Positions 44,882 to 54,475 are shown, counted from the stretch's first letter. The stretch: DNA of 64,000 nt from Burkholderia sp. HI2500 (GCF_002223055.1 NZ_NKFL01000006.1:1-64000), one strand, 5' to 3'. Made by a program: numbers and translations. The notes: generated by a model not told the origin, from the letters alone.

Positions 44882-46144
44882 GTGCGTACCCCCTTGTTCT
44901 GTCTGCTGTTGCTCGCGTCGCTGTCCGCGCGGGCCGGCACTGCCTGTGATGCGTTGCTCGGCGATTACGCGCCGGCGGCCGGCAAACCCGCGACGCTGCG
45001 CGTCGAGAAAGTGGGCGGCGAGATCGTGCTGCGTGTGCGCGACGCCGGCCAGTGGAGTGTCGAAACGGCGCCGACGCACGAGGCCGAGCTGGAAACCGAC
45101 GGTCCCGACAAGGCGCCGCCGGGCACCTGCGTGCTCGACGTGCCGGGCGGCGAACTGATCAAGCTGCCGATCGGCGCGCCGTATCAGGTTACATCGATTG
45201 CCGGCAAGAACTTCGAGACGAAGCATTCGACGACTGGCGTCGTGATGTTGGCGATACAGGGTTTTCAGGTCAACGGCATGGAACTGTATCCGGTCGCGCG
45301 CAGCGGCGATTCGCCGCCGGAGCCCGTGAAGGCGGTGGCGGGGCGGGAGATTGCCGGCGCGGGCCCGTGCCCGGGCCACCGTCCGCCCGACATGAGCCAG
45401 GCCGACTTCGATGCGCTGCCGGAAGCCGCGCACACGTATTTCGCCGACCTCGATCCGGTGCGGCAGCGCGCGTTCGTGTGCGGCCAGGCGCTCGACGAGA
45501 TCGTTGGCGACGGCCTGATGTCGAACGACGACAAGGAAATCGATACGATGTGGCGCCGGCTCGGCATGCTGTTGCGCGCGCATCAGGTGCCGCGTGACGA
45601 ACTCGGCCGCGACGATCGCTGGCGCGTGGCCGGCCAGTTGCTGCGGCAGATCCGGCCCGACGCAGGCGCGCAGGCGTCGCCCGATCGCGCGCGCCGGCAG
45701 GCACTCGTGCTCGACGCGCTGGTGCCGAGCCTGCCGCCGCCCGACACGCTGCGCGATGGCCGCGAAGAGCACGCGAGCGACCTCGTCGCCGAAATCGTGA
45801 AACTGCCGGAACCGGAGGCACTCGCCGCGCTCGGCAAGTTGCAGGCGCGCGGCGTGCTGCGCTGGCAGCTCCATGACAACAACCCGTACCGGCTCGCCGA
45901 CGTCGCATTGCCGGACGCATTGAATCCGCCCGTGGCCGCTTCGGTCTTCGTGCTGCTCGCGAAGGAGGCGAACCCGGACGTGCTGCATGACGATGCGCTG
46001 CTCGACGGCGAGGTGACTGCGCGCCGTGTCGACGGCGTGCAGCGCCTGCTCGACGCCGGCGTGAAGCCGTCCGCGAAAGTGCTGGCGGACGCCGCCGACA
46101 CGCCGGAGATCCTGCGGCTGCTGAAGGCATCCACCGCACGCTGA
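44882..46144 (+). CDS. Exported protein of unknown function
   Basis: A 420-residue protein. A GTG start at 44882 gives a clean signal peptide (MRTPLFCLLLLASLSARAG); the ATG-started frame further upstream adds a non-conserved leader. The mature part has a beta-rich N-terminal half (LRVEKVGGEIVLRVRDAGQWSVETA), a middle block with Cys residues (GPCPGHRPPDMSQADFDALPEAA) and a helical C-terminal part. The last 60 residues (VDGVQRLLDAGVKPSAKVLADAADTPEILRLLKAS) resemble ankyrin-like repeats. A WG-repeat gene follows 54 bases later on the same strand. I do not recognise the overall family. Confidence 0.7.
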   Translation: MRTPLFCLLLLASLSARAGTACDALLGDYAPAAGKPATLRVEKVGGEIVLRVRDAGQWSVETAPTHEAELETDGPDKAPPGTCVLDVPGGELIKLPIGAPYQVTSIAGKNFETKHSTTGVVMLAIQGFQVNGMELYPVARSGDSPPEPVKAVAGREIAGAGPCPGHRPPDMSQADFDALPEAAHTYFADLDPVRQRAFVCGQALDEIVGDGLMSNDDKEIDTMWRRLGMLLRAHQVPRDELGRDDRWRVAGQLLRQIRPDAGAQASPDRARRQALVLDALVPSLPPPDTLRDGREEHASDLVAEIVKLPEPEALAALGKLQARGVLRWQLHDNNPYRLADVALPDALNPPVAASVFVLLAKEANPDVLHDDALLDGEVTARRVDGVQRLLDAGVKPSAKVLADAADTPEILRLLKASTAR

Positions 46145-46198
46145 TGGCGGGCGAACCGACGCAATACGACGACAACAAGAACCAGGGCGACCCTTCCA

Positions 46199-48127
46199 AT
46201 GGGCAATCGATCATGGCTGTATCTCCAGGCCGGTGACGGCGACGACGCGCGGACGATCGCGCTGGCGGAATCCAACAATCACTTTCCGCTGCTATGGCGC
46301 GTATTGCTCGCCGACGGCGGCGCGGGCGACGCGATCACCGATCAGCGCGTATTCGGCGATGCCGGCACGCCGAATCTCACCAGCGACGCGCGCGCCGCGC
46401 TTGCGCGACTCAGCCGGCTCGCGTCGTTCGTCGTCGCGTATCCGCTGCCCGGCGACGATCCGGCGCTCGCGCGCCAGTTCGATGCGGTCGTGCGGCATCT
46501 CGGCGAATCGATCGATGCGCTCGGCGACGCGCACGGCGCAGCCCGGTTTTCCGCGAATCTCGACGAGTTGTCGTGGCTCGACGGCGGCGATCCGAACGAC
46601 TACATCGACCAGGAACGCGATGCCTGCACGCGGCTGTGGTGGCAGGTCGCGAACTGCATGGATTTCCGCGACGTGCGCGGCGTGCGCGATGCGCTCGAGA
46701 TCGAGTCGCCGCCCGACTGGCGCGACTGGGCGTGGGGCTTCGGGTTCGGCGGCCTGTTGCATCACTATTTCGTTCGTCAGCAGCCGCCGCGCGGCGTGGC
46801 GTTTGCCGAGCTGTTCGATGCCGGCGAAGTGCACGGCGACCGGCTCGGCTACGGCACGTTCAGCTTTCGCGCACGCAACGGGCTGTGGGGTGTGCGACGT
46901 GAAACCAACGATGCGTGGCACGTGATCGTGCCGCCCGAGTGGACGAACCTGTGGACGAGCGGCGCGCGCGACGACCGGCTCCTGTGGGCCGAGCGCGACG
47001 GGAAGGTCGGCCTGCTGTTCGCCGATGGCGATGTCGACCGCGACGGTGATGGCGACAGCGACGAGATGCGGATCGTGCGCGAACCGTCGTTCGACGCCGT
47101 GTGGGATTTCAGCGGCGACGTCGCCTGCGTGCGCGTCGGTGAGCGGTTCGGGCTCGTGCGCACGGACGGCACGTGGGTGCTCGAACCGTCGCTCGACGAT
47201 TTCGGCGACTTCACGGGCGGAGTCGCGTCCGCGAGCCTGGACGGCCGCTGGGGCTTCGTCGACACGCGCGGTGCGTGGGCGATTCCGCCGCGTTTCGACG
47301 ATGCGCACGAGTTCGAGAACGGCACCGTCGCGGCGGTATCCGAGGGCGAACGGTGGGGGCTGATCGGGCGCGACGGGCAATGGCGCGCGCAGCCCGAGTG
47401 GGATGCGCTCGAATGGTCGTCCGAATGCGGCGCCTTCGTCGCGCGGCGCAACGGTCACGTCGGCCTCGTCGATGCGAAAGGCCGCGTCGTCGTCGAGCCG
47501 CATTATGCGGAAGTCGCCAGGCTGACCGACGACGAACGGACGGACATGCTGACGGAGCTCGGCGCGATCCGCCATGTCGTGCGGCGCGACGACGGGCGTT
47601 GCACGATCGTCGACGGGCAGGGCCGCGTGCTGACGCCGTTCGACTTCGTCAACATGGGGGCGCTGCCGTGGTTGCCCGATGACGAAGCCGTGCCGGGCGA
47701 GCTGTTCACGCGTTACGCGATCGGTGTCCTGCCGGGCGAGCCGGTGCAGCTCGCGATCTGCGATCTCGAGACGGGCGCGACGCTCGTGCAGGGACGCTAC
47801 GACGACGTGGCCGGCCTGTTCTGGGGCGCCGGTCACGGCTGGCTGGCGTGTGTGGAGGAAGAGGGCGGCAACGACGTGCGTGCGACGGTGCTTCGCGCGG
47901 ACGGCACCGTGCTGCATCCGGCGCGTTACACGCGCATCGGTGACGATGCGCTGTTCGACGACGATCGCGATGCCGCCGACGGACACGCGATGCTGATGCC
48001 GTGGTTCGTCCGCCGTGTCGCGGTCGCGCAGAGCTGGAGCGTGGGCGAACCGGTCGCCGCATTGCGCGACGACGGCGTGCCCGTATGGCTGTACGCGGAC
48101 GGGCACGTGACGACGACGCTTCGATAG
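46199..48127 (+). CDS. WG-repeat-containing protein
   Basis: A 642-residue soluble protein without a signal peptide. The N-terminal ~200 residues (SWLYLQAGDGDDARTIALAESNNHFPLLWRVLLADG) form an unidentified domain. From about residue 230 it contains WG repeats: RARNGLWGVRRE, ERFGLVRTDGTWVLEPS, GRWGFVDTRGAWAIPP, ERWGLIGRDGQWRAQP and RNGHVGLVDAKGRVVVEP. Such repeats stack as a beta-propeller or solenoid. Intracellular location and pairing with an exported protein leave its role open. No polymorphic-toxin domain is evident. The end is convergent with the penicillin-binding protein gene. Confidence 0.8.
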   Translation: MGNRSWLYLQAGDGDDARTIALAESNNHFPLLWRVLLADGGAGDAITDQRVFGDAGTPNLTSDARAALARLSRLASFVVAYPLPGDDPALARQFDAVVRHLGESIDALGDAHGAARFSANLDELSWLDGGDPNDYIDQERDACTRLWWQVANCMDFRDVRGVRDALEIESPPDWRDWAWGFGFGGLLHHYFVRQQPPRGVAFAELFDAGEVHGDRLGYGTFSFRARNGLWGVRRETNDAWHVIVPPEWTNLWTSGARDDRLLWAERDGKVGLLFADGDVDRDGDGDSDEMRIVREPSFDAVWDFSGDVACVRVGERFGLVRTDGTWVLEPSLDDFGDFTGGVASASLDGRWGFVDTRGAWAIPPRFDDAHEFENGTVAAVSEGERWGLIGRDGQWRAQPEWDALEWSSECGAFVARRNGHVGLVDAKGRVVVEPHYAEVARLTDDERTDMLTELGAIRHVVRRDDGRCTIVDGQGRVLTPFDFVNMGALPWLPDDEAVPGELFTRYAIGVLPGEPVQLAICDLETGATLVQGRYDDVAGLFWGAGHGWLACVEEEGGNDVRATVLRADGTVLHPARYTRIGDDALFDDDRDAADGHAMLMPWFVRRVAVAQSWSVGEPVAALRDDGVPVWLYADGHVTTTLR

Positions 48128-48173
48128 GCCGAGCCGTTGTCGTGGAGGCCGGCGTGGCGCGCCGGCACTCCGA

Positions 48174-50402
48174 TCAGCGGAAGAACTTCAGCCAGTCGAA
48201 CAGGCCCGGATGCGGCGTGCGCCGCCGTGGCGCCGGCGCGCTGCGCGGCCGGAAATCCGGCGAGAACTGCGCGTGCGGATCGATCGCCCGCGCGCGCAGC
48301 GCCGCATCGTAGAAACTGCCGACGATCGGCAGCGCGCTGTGCGCGCCCGCGCCCCAGTAGTCGCTGCGCAGCGTCACGCTGCCGTCGTCGAAGCCGACCC
48401 ACGCGCCGGCCACGAGCTGCGGATGCATCAGGATGAACCAGCCGTCCGCGTTGTCCTGCGTCGTGCCCGTCTTGCCGGCGACGTCGACGCGAATGCCGTA
48501 ACGCGAACGGATGTCGGCGCCGGTGCCGCGATCGACGACATCGCGCATCACGTCCACTAGCGTCTGCGCGGCGGGCTCGGGCAACGCACGTTCGGGCGGC
48601 GCGCTGCCGAAGACGGCGAGCACCTTGCCGTCGCGGTCCTCGATGCGCGTGATCATCTGCGGTGCGACGTATACCCCGCGGTTCGCGATCGTGCCGTACG
48701 CGGACACCATCTCCTTCAGCGTGACGGGGCTCGTGCCGAGCGCGAGCGACGGCACCGCGTCGAGCGGACTCTCGCGCACGCCCATCGCGCGGGCGAGCTG
48801 CGCGACCTTCGCGGCGCCTTCGTGCTGCATCACCTGCGCGGTGATGCGGTTGCGTGACAGCGCGAGCGCATCGCGCAGCGTCATCGGCTCATCGGTCGGC
48901 GGCTCGGCATCGGTCGGGCGCCAGACCGCGCGCCCGTCGATCGGGATCGCCACGGGGCGGTCCATGAACGTATCGCCCGGCCGCATGCCGTCCGCGAACG
49001 CGGCGCCATAGACGAACGGCTTGAACGTCGAGCCGGGCTGGCGCCGCGCCTGCGACACGTGATCGAACGGCTCGCTGCCGAAATCGGGGCTGCCGACCCA
49101 CGCACGGATCGCGCCGTTGCGCGGATCGATCGCGACGAAGCCGGCCTGCACCTGCGTCTTGCGCTCGCACAGCGCGCGCATGAAATCGCGATTGGCGCCG
49201 AGCCGCTTCAGCGCCACGACATCGGTCAGCCCCGCGTCGCGCGCTTGCCGATAGTCGGGCGTCTGGCGGATGAAGCCGCGGAACAGGTCGTTGCGCAGCC
49301 CGCAGCCGGACGGGCCGCGCCACGCGCTGTCGGCGATCGCCTGCAGCCGTTCGGTCTGCCGCGTCAGCGCCTGCGTCGCCATGTCCTGCAGTCGCGCGTC
49401 GAGCGTCGTGCGCACGACGAGTCCATCGGCGTACAGATCGTAGTTGTTGCGATCGGCCCACGCGATCAGCCATTTGCGCAACTGCACCGCGAAGTGCGGG
49501 GCGAGGCCGGGCTGCCCGGATTGCGGCTCGAAGTCGACGCGCAGCGGCTGGCGCTGCAGTTTCGCGAGCTGCTGCGGCGTCAGCATGTGCATCTGCGCCA
49601 TCCGGTCGAGCACGATGTTGCGTCGCTGTACCGCGCGCTCCGGGTTCAGCACCGGGTTGTAGTAGCTGTTGCCCTTCAGCATCCCGACGAGCGTCGCGCT
49701 TTCGACGATGTCGAGCTGGTCGGCCGACTTGCCGAAGTAGGTGCGCGCGGCCATTTCGACGCCGTACGCGTTGTACAGGAACGGCACGGTGTTCAGGTAG
49801 GTCTCGAGAATCTCGTCCTTGCTGTACACCGACTCGATCTTGAACGCGGTGATCAGCTCCTTCACCTTGCGCGTGAGCGTCGGCGCGCGGCCGACTTCAT
49901 CCGGATACAGGTTGCGTGCAAGCTGCTGCGTGATCGTCGAGCCGCCCTGGCGGTCGCCCGAGAACGTGTGCAGCCCGGCCGCGAGCGTGCGGCGCACGTC
50001 GATGCCGTGATGCGCGTAGAAACGGTGGTCCTCGGTCGCGATCAGCGCGTCGACCATGTGCGGCGAGATCTGCTTGAGCGGCACCCATTCACGGTTGACG
50101 GGCCGGAACTCGGCGATCAGCTGGCCGTCGGCGGACAGCACGCGCGCGGGACGATCGATGCGCGCCTTGCGGATGTCGCCGATGCTCGGCGTGAACGGGA
50201 CGAACGCGAGCAGCACCAGCAGGCCCAGCACCGGGATCGCGGCGAGCGTCAGCGCGACGCCGCGTCGCGTCGGATGGCGCAGGCGATGCAGCACGCCGGC
50301 GCCCAGCGCGCGGAGGCGGGCGCCGCAGGCGGCGGCGAACGGTACGACGCGGGCGCGGCAACGGAGCCACGCGTGTCGGAGAAGCGGCACGAAGCGATTC
50401 AA
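48174..50402 (-). CDS. Class A penicillin-binding protein (PBP1A-like)
   Basis: A 742-residue bifunctional peptidoglycan synthase. A membrane anchor (about residues 48-70) is followed by the GT51 glycosyltransferase domain with catalytic Glu124 (EDHRFYAHHG) and GGSTITQQLARN. The transpeptidase domain has Ser458 in the SxxK motif (GSTFKPF), SRN in ALALSRNRIT and KTGTT in VAGKTGTTQDN. Length is slightly below E. coli PBP1A (850). A very basic N-terminal cytoplasmic tail precedes the anchor. It is a stand-alone gene, probably an additional PBP beside the housekeeping ones. Confidence 0.95.
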   Translation of the reverse strand: MNRFVPLLRHAWLRCRARVVPFAAACGARLRALGAGVLHRLRHPTRRGVALTLAAIPVLGLLVLLAFVPFTPSIGDIRKARIDRPARVLSADGQLIAEFRPVNREWVPLKQISPHMVDALIATEDHRFYAHHGIDVRRTLAAGLHTFSGDRQGGSTITQQLARNLYPDEVGRAPTLTRKVKELITAFKIESVYSKDEILETYLNTVPFLYNAYGVEMAARTYFGKSADQLDIVESATLVGMLKGNSYYNPVLNPERAVQRRNIVLDRMAQMHMLTPQQLAKLQRQPLRVDFEPQSGQPGLAPHFAVQLRKWLIAWADRNNYDLYADGLVVRTTLDARLQDMATQALTRQTERLQAIADSAWRGPSGCGLRNDLFRGFIRQTPDYRQARDAGLTDVVALKRLGANRDFMRALCERKTQVQAGFVAIDPRNGAIRAWVGSPDFGSEPFDHVSQARRQPGSTFKPFVYGAAFADGMRPGDTFMDRPVAIPIDGRAVWRPTDAEPPTDEPMTLRDALALSRNRITAQVMQHEGAAKVAQLARAMGVRESPLDAVPSLALGTSPVTLKEMVSAYGTIANRGVYVAPQMITRIEDRDGKVLAVFGSAPPERALPEPAAQTLVDVMRDVVDRGTGADIRSRYGIRVDVAGKTGTTQDNADGWFILMHPQLVAGAWVGFDDGSVTLRSDYWGAGAHSALPIVGSFYDAALRARAIDPHAQFSPDFRPRSAPAPRRRTPHPGLFDWLKFFR

Positions 50403-50532
50403 GGCGACAGGAGCGCGGATGGAAGAGGCGCGATCCTAGCAAACGGCACACGGGCGACGCCCGCCAAAACAGCCGTTTGCTTGCAGGATTTACAGACGAT
50501 TACGTTTGTTGCCCGCCGACAACCTTTTACGG

Positions 50533-50575
50533 GGCGGCGTGGCGCGATTCTCCCGACGAATCGCGCCACGCCGCC
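50533..50575 (-). terminator. Long perfect hairpin downstream of the MocR gene
   Basis: GGCGGCGTGGCGCGATTC (50533-50550) pairs perfectly with GAATCGCGCCACGCCGCC (50558-50575), an 18-bp stem with a 7-base loop, 20 bases beyond the mocR stop. No U-tract follows on the minus strand, but the stability suggests a terminator or an mRNA-protecting structure. Confidence 0.6.
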
Positions 50576-50594
50576 GGCGCTCGAAGCCGTCCGG

Positions 50595-52109
50595 TCAGCG
50601 CGGCACGGCGTCGTCGGCGGCCATTGCGACCACCTCCGCGAGCCGCTGCGCGGCCGCTTCCATCTGCGCGCGGCCGAACCCGCCGAAGCCGAGCACGAGC
50701 CCCGGGCGGGCCGTACCGGGCGCGAACATCGGCGACACCGCGCGCACCGCGACGCCGGCTTGCGCGGCGCGCTCGACCACGTCGAGATCGTCGATCCCTT
50801 CCGCGAGCCACAGCACGACGTGCATCCCCTGATCGCCCGGCTGCACCCACGCGCGTTCGCGCGGCAGCCGCGCACCGAGCGTGTCGATCAGCAGCGTGCG
50901 CTGTTCCGCATACACGCCGCGCACGCGGCGGATGTGGCGGTCGAGGTGGCCTTCCGCGATGAACGCGGCCAGCACGTGCTGGTCGGCGGTCGGCACATGG
51001 CGATCCATCAGCACGCGGGCGCCGCAGAACGCGGGCACGAGATCGTCGGGCGCGATCACGTAGCCGAGCCGCAGCGACGGAAACAGGATCTTGCTGAACG
51101 TGCCGAGGTAGATCACGCGGTCGGGGTCGAGCCCTTGCAGCGACGGGAACGGATGGCCTTCGTAGCGCAGCTCGCTGTCGTAATCGTCCTCGACCACCCA
51201 CGCGCGTTGCCCACGCGCCCAGGCGAGCAGCGCATTGCGCCGCGCCATGCTGAGCGGCATGCCGAGCGGATATTGATGCGACGGCGTGACGAACGCGACC
51301 CGCGCATGCGGCGCGAGACGGATGCCGGCATCGACGTCGATGCCGTCGGCGTCGACCGGCACCCGCACCATCGCGTCGCGCCGCCCGGTGCTGTCGAGCA
51401 GCGCGGTGATGCCGCGATAGGCCGGATTCTCGACCCACGCCTGATCGCCTGCGCCGAGCAGCACCTGGCTCGCGAGATGCAGCCCCTGCTGCGTGCCGCT
51501 GGTGATCACGACCTGGTCGGCATGGCAGCGCACCGAGCGCGAGCGGCGCACGTAGTCGGCGATCGCCTCGCGCAGCGGCAGCGCGCCTTGCGGATCGGCA
51601 TAGCCGGACGGCGCGCCGGCGCCGCGCGCGCGCAGGCGGTTGCCGAGCCGGCGCCAGATGTCGTCGGGCGCGGTGAGGCCGATCGGCACCGAAATCGCGA
51701 ACGGCATGGCTGGCAGCGGGCGGAATTCGCCGGCGATCCGCGCGAAGGTGGCGGCCGGCTCGGGGAGGCCGGCGCGCGCGGGAGGGCGCCGCCGGGCAGG
51801 CGGTTCGGGGGCGTTGACGGGAGGCGGCCCGGCGAGCGCGAGCGCGCTCGCGACCCGCGTGCCCGCGCCGCCGCGCGATTCGAGAAAGCCTTCGGCGATG
51901 AGCTGCGCATACGCATCGACGACGGTGCCGCGCGCCACTTGCAGCGACGCGGCGAGCAGCCGTGTGGACGGCAGCGCGTCGCCCGGGTGGACGTCGCCGC
52001 GCCGCACGGCGTCGCGCAGCGCCTGCGCGAGCTGGCGGCTCAGGTCGCCGGCTGCACGATCGAGCGCGCCGAGCGACGGGATGTCGACGTTCCGGGCCGT
52101 TCTTGCCAT
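50595..52109 (-). CDS. MocR/PdxR-type regulator (GntR-HTH fused to aminotransferase)
   Basis: A 504-residue fusion. The N-terminal winged helix of the GntR family (residues about 15-80: LSRQLAQALRDAVRRGDVHPGDALPSTRLLAASL) is joined by a linker to a PLP-dependent type I aminotransferase-like domain. The PLP-lysine region is YLGTFSKILFPSLRLGYVI. Such proteins bind PLP as effector and control amino acid or vitamin B6 related genes. It is divergent from a PaiB-like gene, and two AAACCxG direct repeats lie between. The start at 52109 begins the HTH domain normally. Confidence 0.9.
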   Translation of the reverse strand: MARTARNVDIPSLGALDRAAGDLSRQLAQALRDAVRRGDVHPGDALPSTRLLAASLQVARGTVVDAYAQLIAEGFLESRGGAGTRVASALALAGPPPVNAPEPPARRRPPARAGLPEPAATFARIAGEFRPLPAMPFAISVPIGLTAPDDIWRRLGNRLRARGAGAPSGYADPQGALPLREAIADYVRRSRSVRCHADQVVITSGTQQGLHLASQVLLGAGDQAWVENPAYRGITALLDSTGRRDAMVRVPVDADGIDVDAGIRLAPHARVAFVTPSHQYPLGMPLSMARRNALLAWARGQRAWVVEDDYDSELRYEGHPFPSLQGLDPDRVIYLGTFSKILFPSLRLGYVIAPDDLVPAFCGARVLMDRHVPTADQHVLAAFIAEGHLDRHIRRVRGVYAEQRTLLIDTLGARLPRERAWVQPGDQGMHVVLWLAEGIDDLDVVERAAQAGVAVRAVSPMFAPGTARPGLVLGFGGFGRAQMEAAAQRLAEVVAMAADDAVPR

Positions 52110-52134
52110 GATTCTGGTCTGCTGAAATTGTTTC

Positions 52135-52159
52135 AAACCGGCTCTACAGCATAAACCAG
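52135..52159. promoter_or_regulatory. Direct AAACC(G/A)G repeats in the mocR-paiB intergenic region
   Basis: AAACCGG at 52135-52141 and AAACCAG at 52153-52159, 18 bases apart (start to start), lie in the 123-bp divergent promoter. MocR proteins commonly bind direct repeats about two helix turns apart, so this is a candidate operator. Confidence 0.4.
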
Positions 52160-52232
52160 TTTGGCGCCACAATCGGCGCATGACGGGCCCGCGCCCGTTC
52201 CATTCCCACCCCCGCATGACCGTGGAGCCGCC

Positions 52233-52871
52233 ATGTACGTCCCCGCCGATTTCAACGAACCCAACCCCGACGCGCTGCGCGAGCTGATCGTGCAGCATCC
52301 GTTCGGCAGCCTGATCACGCACGGCAAGAGCGGGCTCGACGCGAATCACATCCCGTTCGAGCTGCAGCCCGGCGACGGTGGGCTCGGCGAACTGCATGCG
52401 CACGTCTCGCGCGCGAATCCGGTCTGGCAGGACGTCGCGAACGGCGACGAGGTGCTCGTGATCTTCCGCGCGGGCGACGCGTATATCTCGCCGACCTGGT
52501 ATCCGAGCAAGCATGTCGCACACCGGCAGGTGCCGACGTGGAACTACGTGGTCGTGCATGCGCACGGCCGCATCACGGTGCGCGACGACGCGAAGTTCGT
52601 GCGCGGCGTGGTCGCGCGGCTGACGCGCACGCATGAGGCGTCGCAGCCGGTGCCGTGGAAGATGGGCGACGCGCCGGCGGATTATCTCGACGCGATGCTG
52701 CAGGCGATCGTCGGGCTGCAGATTGAGATCACGCGGCTCGTCGGCAAGCGCAAGCTCGGGCAGAACAAGGACGAGGCCGATATCCGCGGCGCCGGCGACG
52801 CGCTGGTCGCGAACGGCAGCCTCGCGATCGGGGAAGCGATGATCGCGGCGGCCGACGCGAAGCACGGGTGA
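52233..52871 (+). CDS. FMN-binding negative transcriptional regulator (PaiB-like)
   Basis: A 212-residue protein of the PaiB/FMN-binding split-barrel family. Conserved elements are MYVPADFNEPNPDALRELI, HANHIPF-like DANHIPFELQPG, HAHVSRANPVWQ and YISPTWYPSKHVAHRQVPTWNYVVVHAHG. The name comes from Bacillus PaiB; whether this one regulates transcription or is a flavin enzyme is not known. It is divergent from the MocR regulator, which probably controls it. Confidence 0.9.
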   Translation: MYVPADFNEPNPDALRELIVQHPFGSLITHGKSGLDANHIPFELQPGDGGLGELHAHVSRANPVWQDVANGDEVLVIFRAGDAYISPTWYPSKHVAHRQVPTWNYVVVHAHGRITVRDDAKFVRGVVARLTRTHEASQPVPWKMGDAPADYLDAMLQAIVGLQIEITRLVGKRKLGQNKDEADIRGAGDALVANGSLAIGEAMIAAADAKHG

Positions 52872-52926
52872 GCGCCCGCGACGGGCAGGCATGCGCGGGC
52901 AAGCGCCACGCCCGCACGCCGGCCCG

Positions 52927-53508
52927 TCACTGCGTGCGCGTCGCGCCCTTCGCGCCTTCACCGGCCTGCGCGAGCGCGCCGCGGATCGCGGCCTCGGTCT
53001 TGTCGTACCCGCCTTCGCCATAGCGCGTATAGACAACTTTCCCGTTCGCGTCGATCAGGTACAGCGCGGGCCAGTACTGGTTGCCGTACGCGCGCCACGT
53101 GTCGTAGCGGTTGTCCTGCGCGACCGGATACCGGATGCCGAAGCGCTTGATCGCATCGGCGACGTTGCCCGCGTCGCGCTCGAACGGATACTCGGGCGTA
53201 TGCACGCCGACCACGACGAGCCCCTGGTCGCGATACTTCCGGTCCCACTCCTTCACGTACGGAATCGTATGAATGCAATTGATGCACGAGTACGTCCAGA
53301 AGTCGACGAGCACGACCTTGCCGTGCAACTGGCCGAGCGTCAGCGGCGCGCTGTTGTGCCAGCGGTCGATGCCGGTGAAATCGGGTGCGGCCATGCCGGC
53401 CTGCGAAGTCGGCATGCCCGCGTCGTCGCGGGTGCCCGCGAAGGCGGCGAGCCCGGCCGTGGCGGCAAGGGCGAAGACGAGGGCGGCGATCTTGAGTCGG
53501 GGCAGCAT
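52927..53508 (-). CDS. Periplasmic thioredoxin-like protein (TlpA/DipZ C-terminal type)
   Basis: A 193-residue exported thioredoxin-fold protein. A signal peptide or anchor (IAALVFALAATAGLAAFA) precedes a redoxin domain with the CINC active site (Cys75, Cys78) in WTYSCINCIHTIPYV. A segment HTPEYPFERDAGNVADAIKRFGIRYPVAQDN is typical of the YneN/DipZ-like subgroup. A cis-proline lies in YWPALYLID. CAGGAGA precedes the start at 53508. It probably exchanges disulfides with envelope proteins. Confidence 0.88.
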   Translation of the reverse strand: MLPRLKIAALVFALAATAGLAAFAGTRDDAGMPTSQAGMAAPDFTGIDRWHNSAPLTLGQLHGKVVLVDFWTYSCINCIHTIPYVKEWDRKYRDQGLVVVGVHTPEYPFERDAGNVADAIKRFGIRYPVAQDNRYDTWRAYGNQYWPALYLIDANGKVVYTRYGEGGYDKTEAAIRGALAQAGEGAKGATRTQ

Positions 53509-53734
53509 GGCGTTCTCCTGAGCGGGAGGCCGCCGCGCGGTGGCGGCGGCCGGACGGGTTTCGACAGGCCCCATTAAGCGGCGCCGACGTATCTGCGATG
53601 TGTCCGGCGCGCCACGCGTGTGCAATGTTGTGTGTCGTCACGGCGGCGCGATACATTGGGATACAAACGCATGCCCGCCGTGAGGTATAAAGCGGACATC
53701 ACCTGCCCGAATACCTCGACACCGACCACGACTC

Positions 53735-54475
53735 ATGGACAAGATCGACCACGTGCTGATCGTCGACGACGACCGCGCGATCCGCGAACTGATCGCGGAT
53801 TACCTGGAGAAGAACGGCATGCGCGTGTCGCTGGCCGCGAACGGCCGCGAGATGCGCAACGTGCTGGACGACGGCGCGCCCGACCTGATCGTGCTCGACC
53901 TGATGATGCCGGGCGAGGACGGCCTCACGCTGTGCCGCGACCTGCGCGCCGGCAAGTTCCGTACGGTGCCCGTGCTGATGCTGACCGCCCGCGGCGAGGA
54001 AACCGACCGCATCATCGGCCTCGAGATGGGCGCCGACGATTACCTGGCCAAGCCGTTCGCGGTGCGCGAGCTGCTCGCGCGGATCCGCTCGGTGCTGCGG
54101 CGCGCGCGCATGCTGCCGCCCGGCATGCAGGTGACGGAAACCGCGGAGATGCTCGCGTTCGGCGAATGGCGGCTCGACACGACCGGGCGCCACCTGCTCG
54201 ATGCGGAAGGCACGCTGGTCGCGCTGAGCGGCGCCGAATACCGGCTGCTGCGCGTATTCCTCGACAACCCGCAACGCGTGCTGACGCGCGACCAGTTGCT
54301 CAATCTCACGCAGGGTCGGCAGTCCGATCCGTTCGACCGGTCGATCGACCTGCTCGTGAGCCGGCTGCGCCAGCGCCTGCGCGACGGCGCGCGCGAACCG
54401 CGCTACATCAAGACGCTGCGCAACGAGGGCTATGTGTTCTCGTCGGCCGTGACCGCCGTCGACGGTGCGCCTTGA
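53735..54475 (+). CDS. OmpR-family response regulator
   Basis: A 246-residue DNA-binding response regulator. The receiver domain (residues 1-120) has the acidic pair DDD near residue 10, the phosphoacceptor Asp55 (VLDLMMPGEDG) and Lys in YLAKPF. The C-terminal winged helix (about residues 140-240) has LTRDQLLNLTQGRQSDPFDRSIDLLVSRLRQRL. It overlaps the sensor kinase start by 4 bases, so the two are one operon. The signal is unknown; close relatives include OmpR/RstA-type regulators. Confidence 0.95.
   Translation: MDKIDHVLIVDDDRAIRELIADYLEKNGMRVSLAANGREMRNVLDDGAPDLIVLDLMMPGEDGLTLCRDLRAGKFRTVPVLMLTARGEETDRIIGLEMGADDYLAKPFAVRELLARIRSVLRRARMLPPGMQVTETAEMLAFGEWRLDTTGRHLLDAEGTLVALSGAEYRLLRVFLDNPQRVLTRDQLLNLTQGRQSDPFDRSIDLLVSRLRQRLRDGAREPRYIKTLRNEGYVFSSAVTAVDGAP

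Noticed and set aside
49059..52154. A 1031-codon open frame on the plus strand
   Set aside because: It shadows the penicillin-binding protein and MocR genes, both supported by motifs on the other strand.
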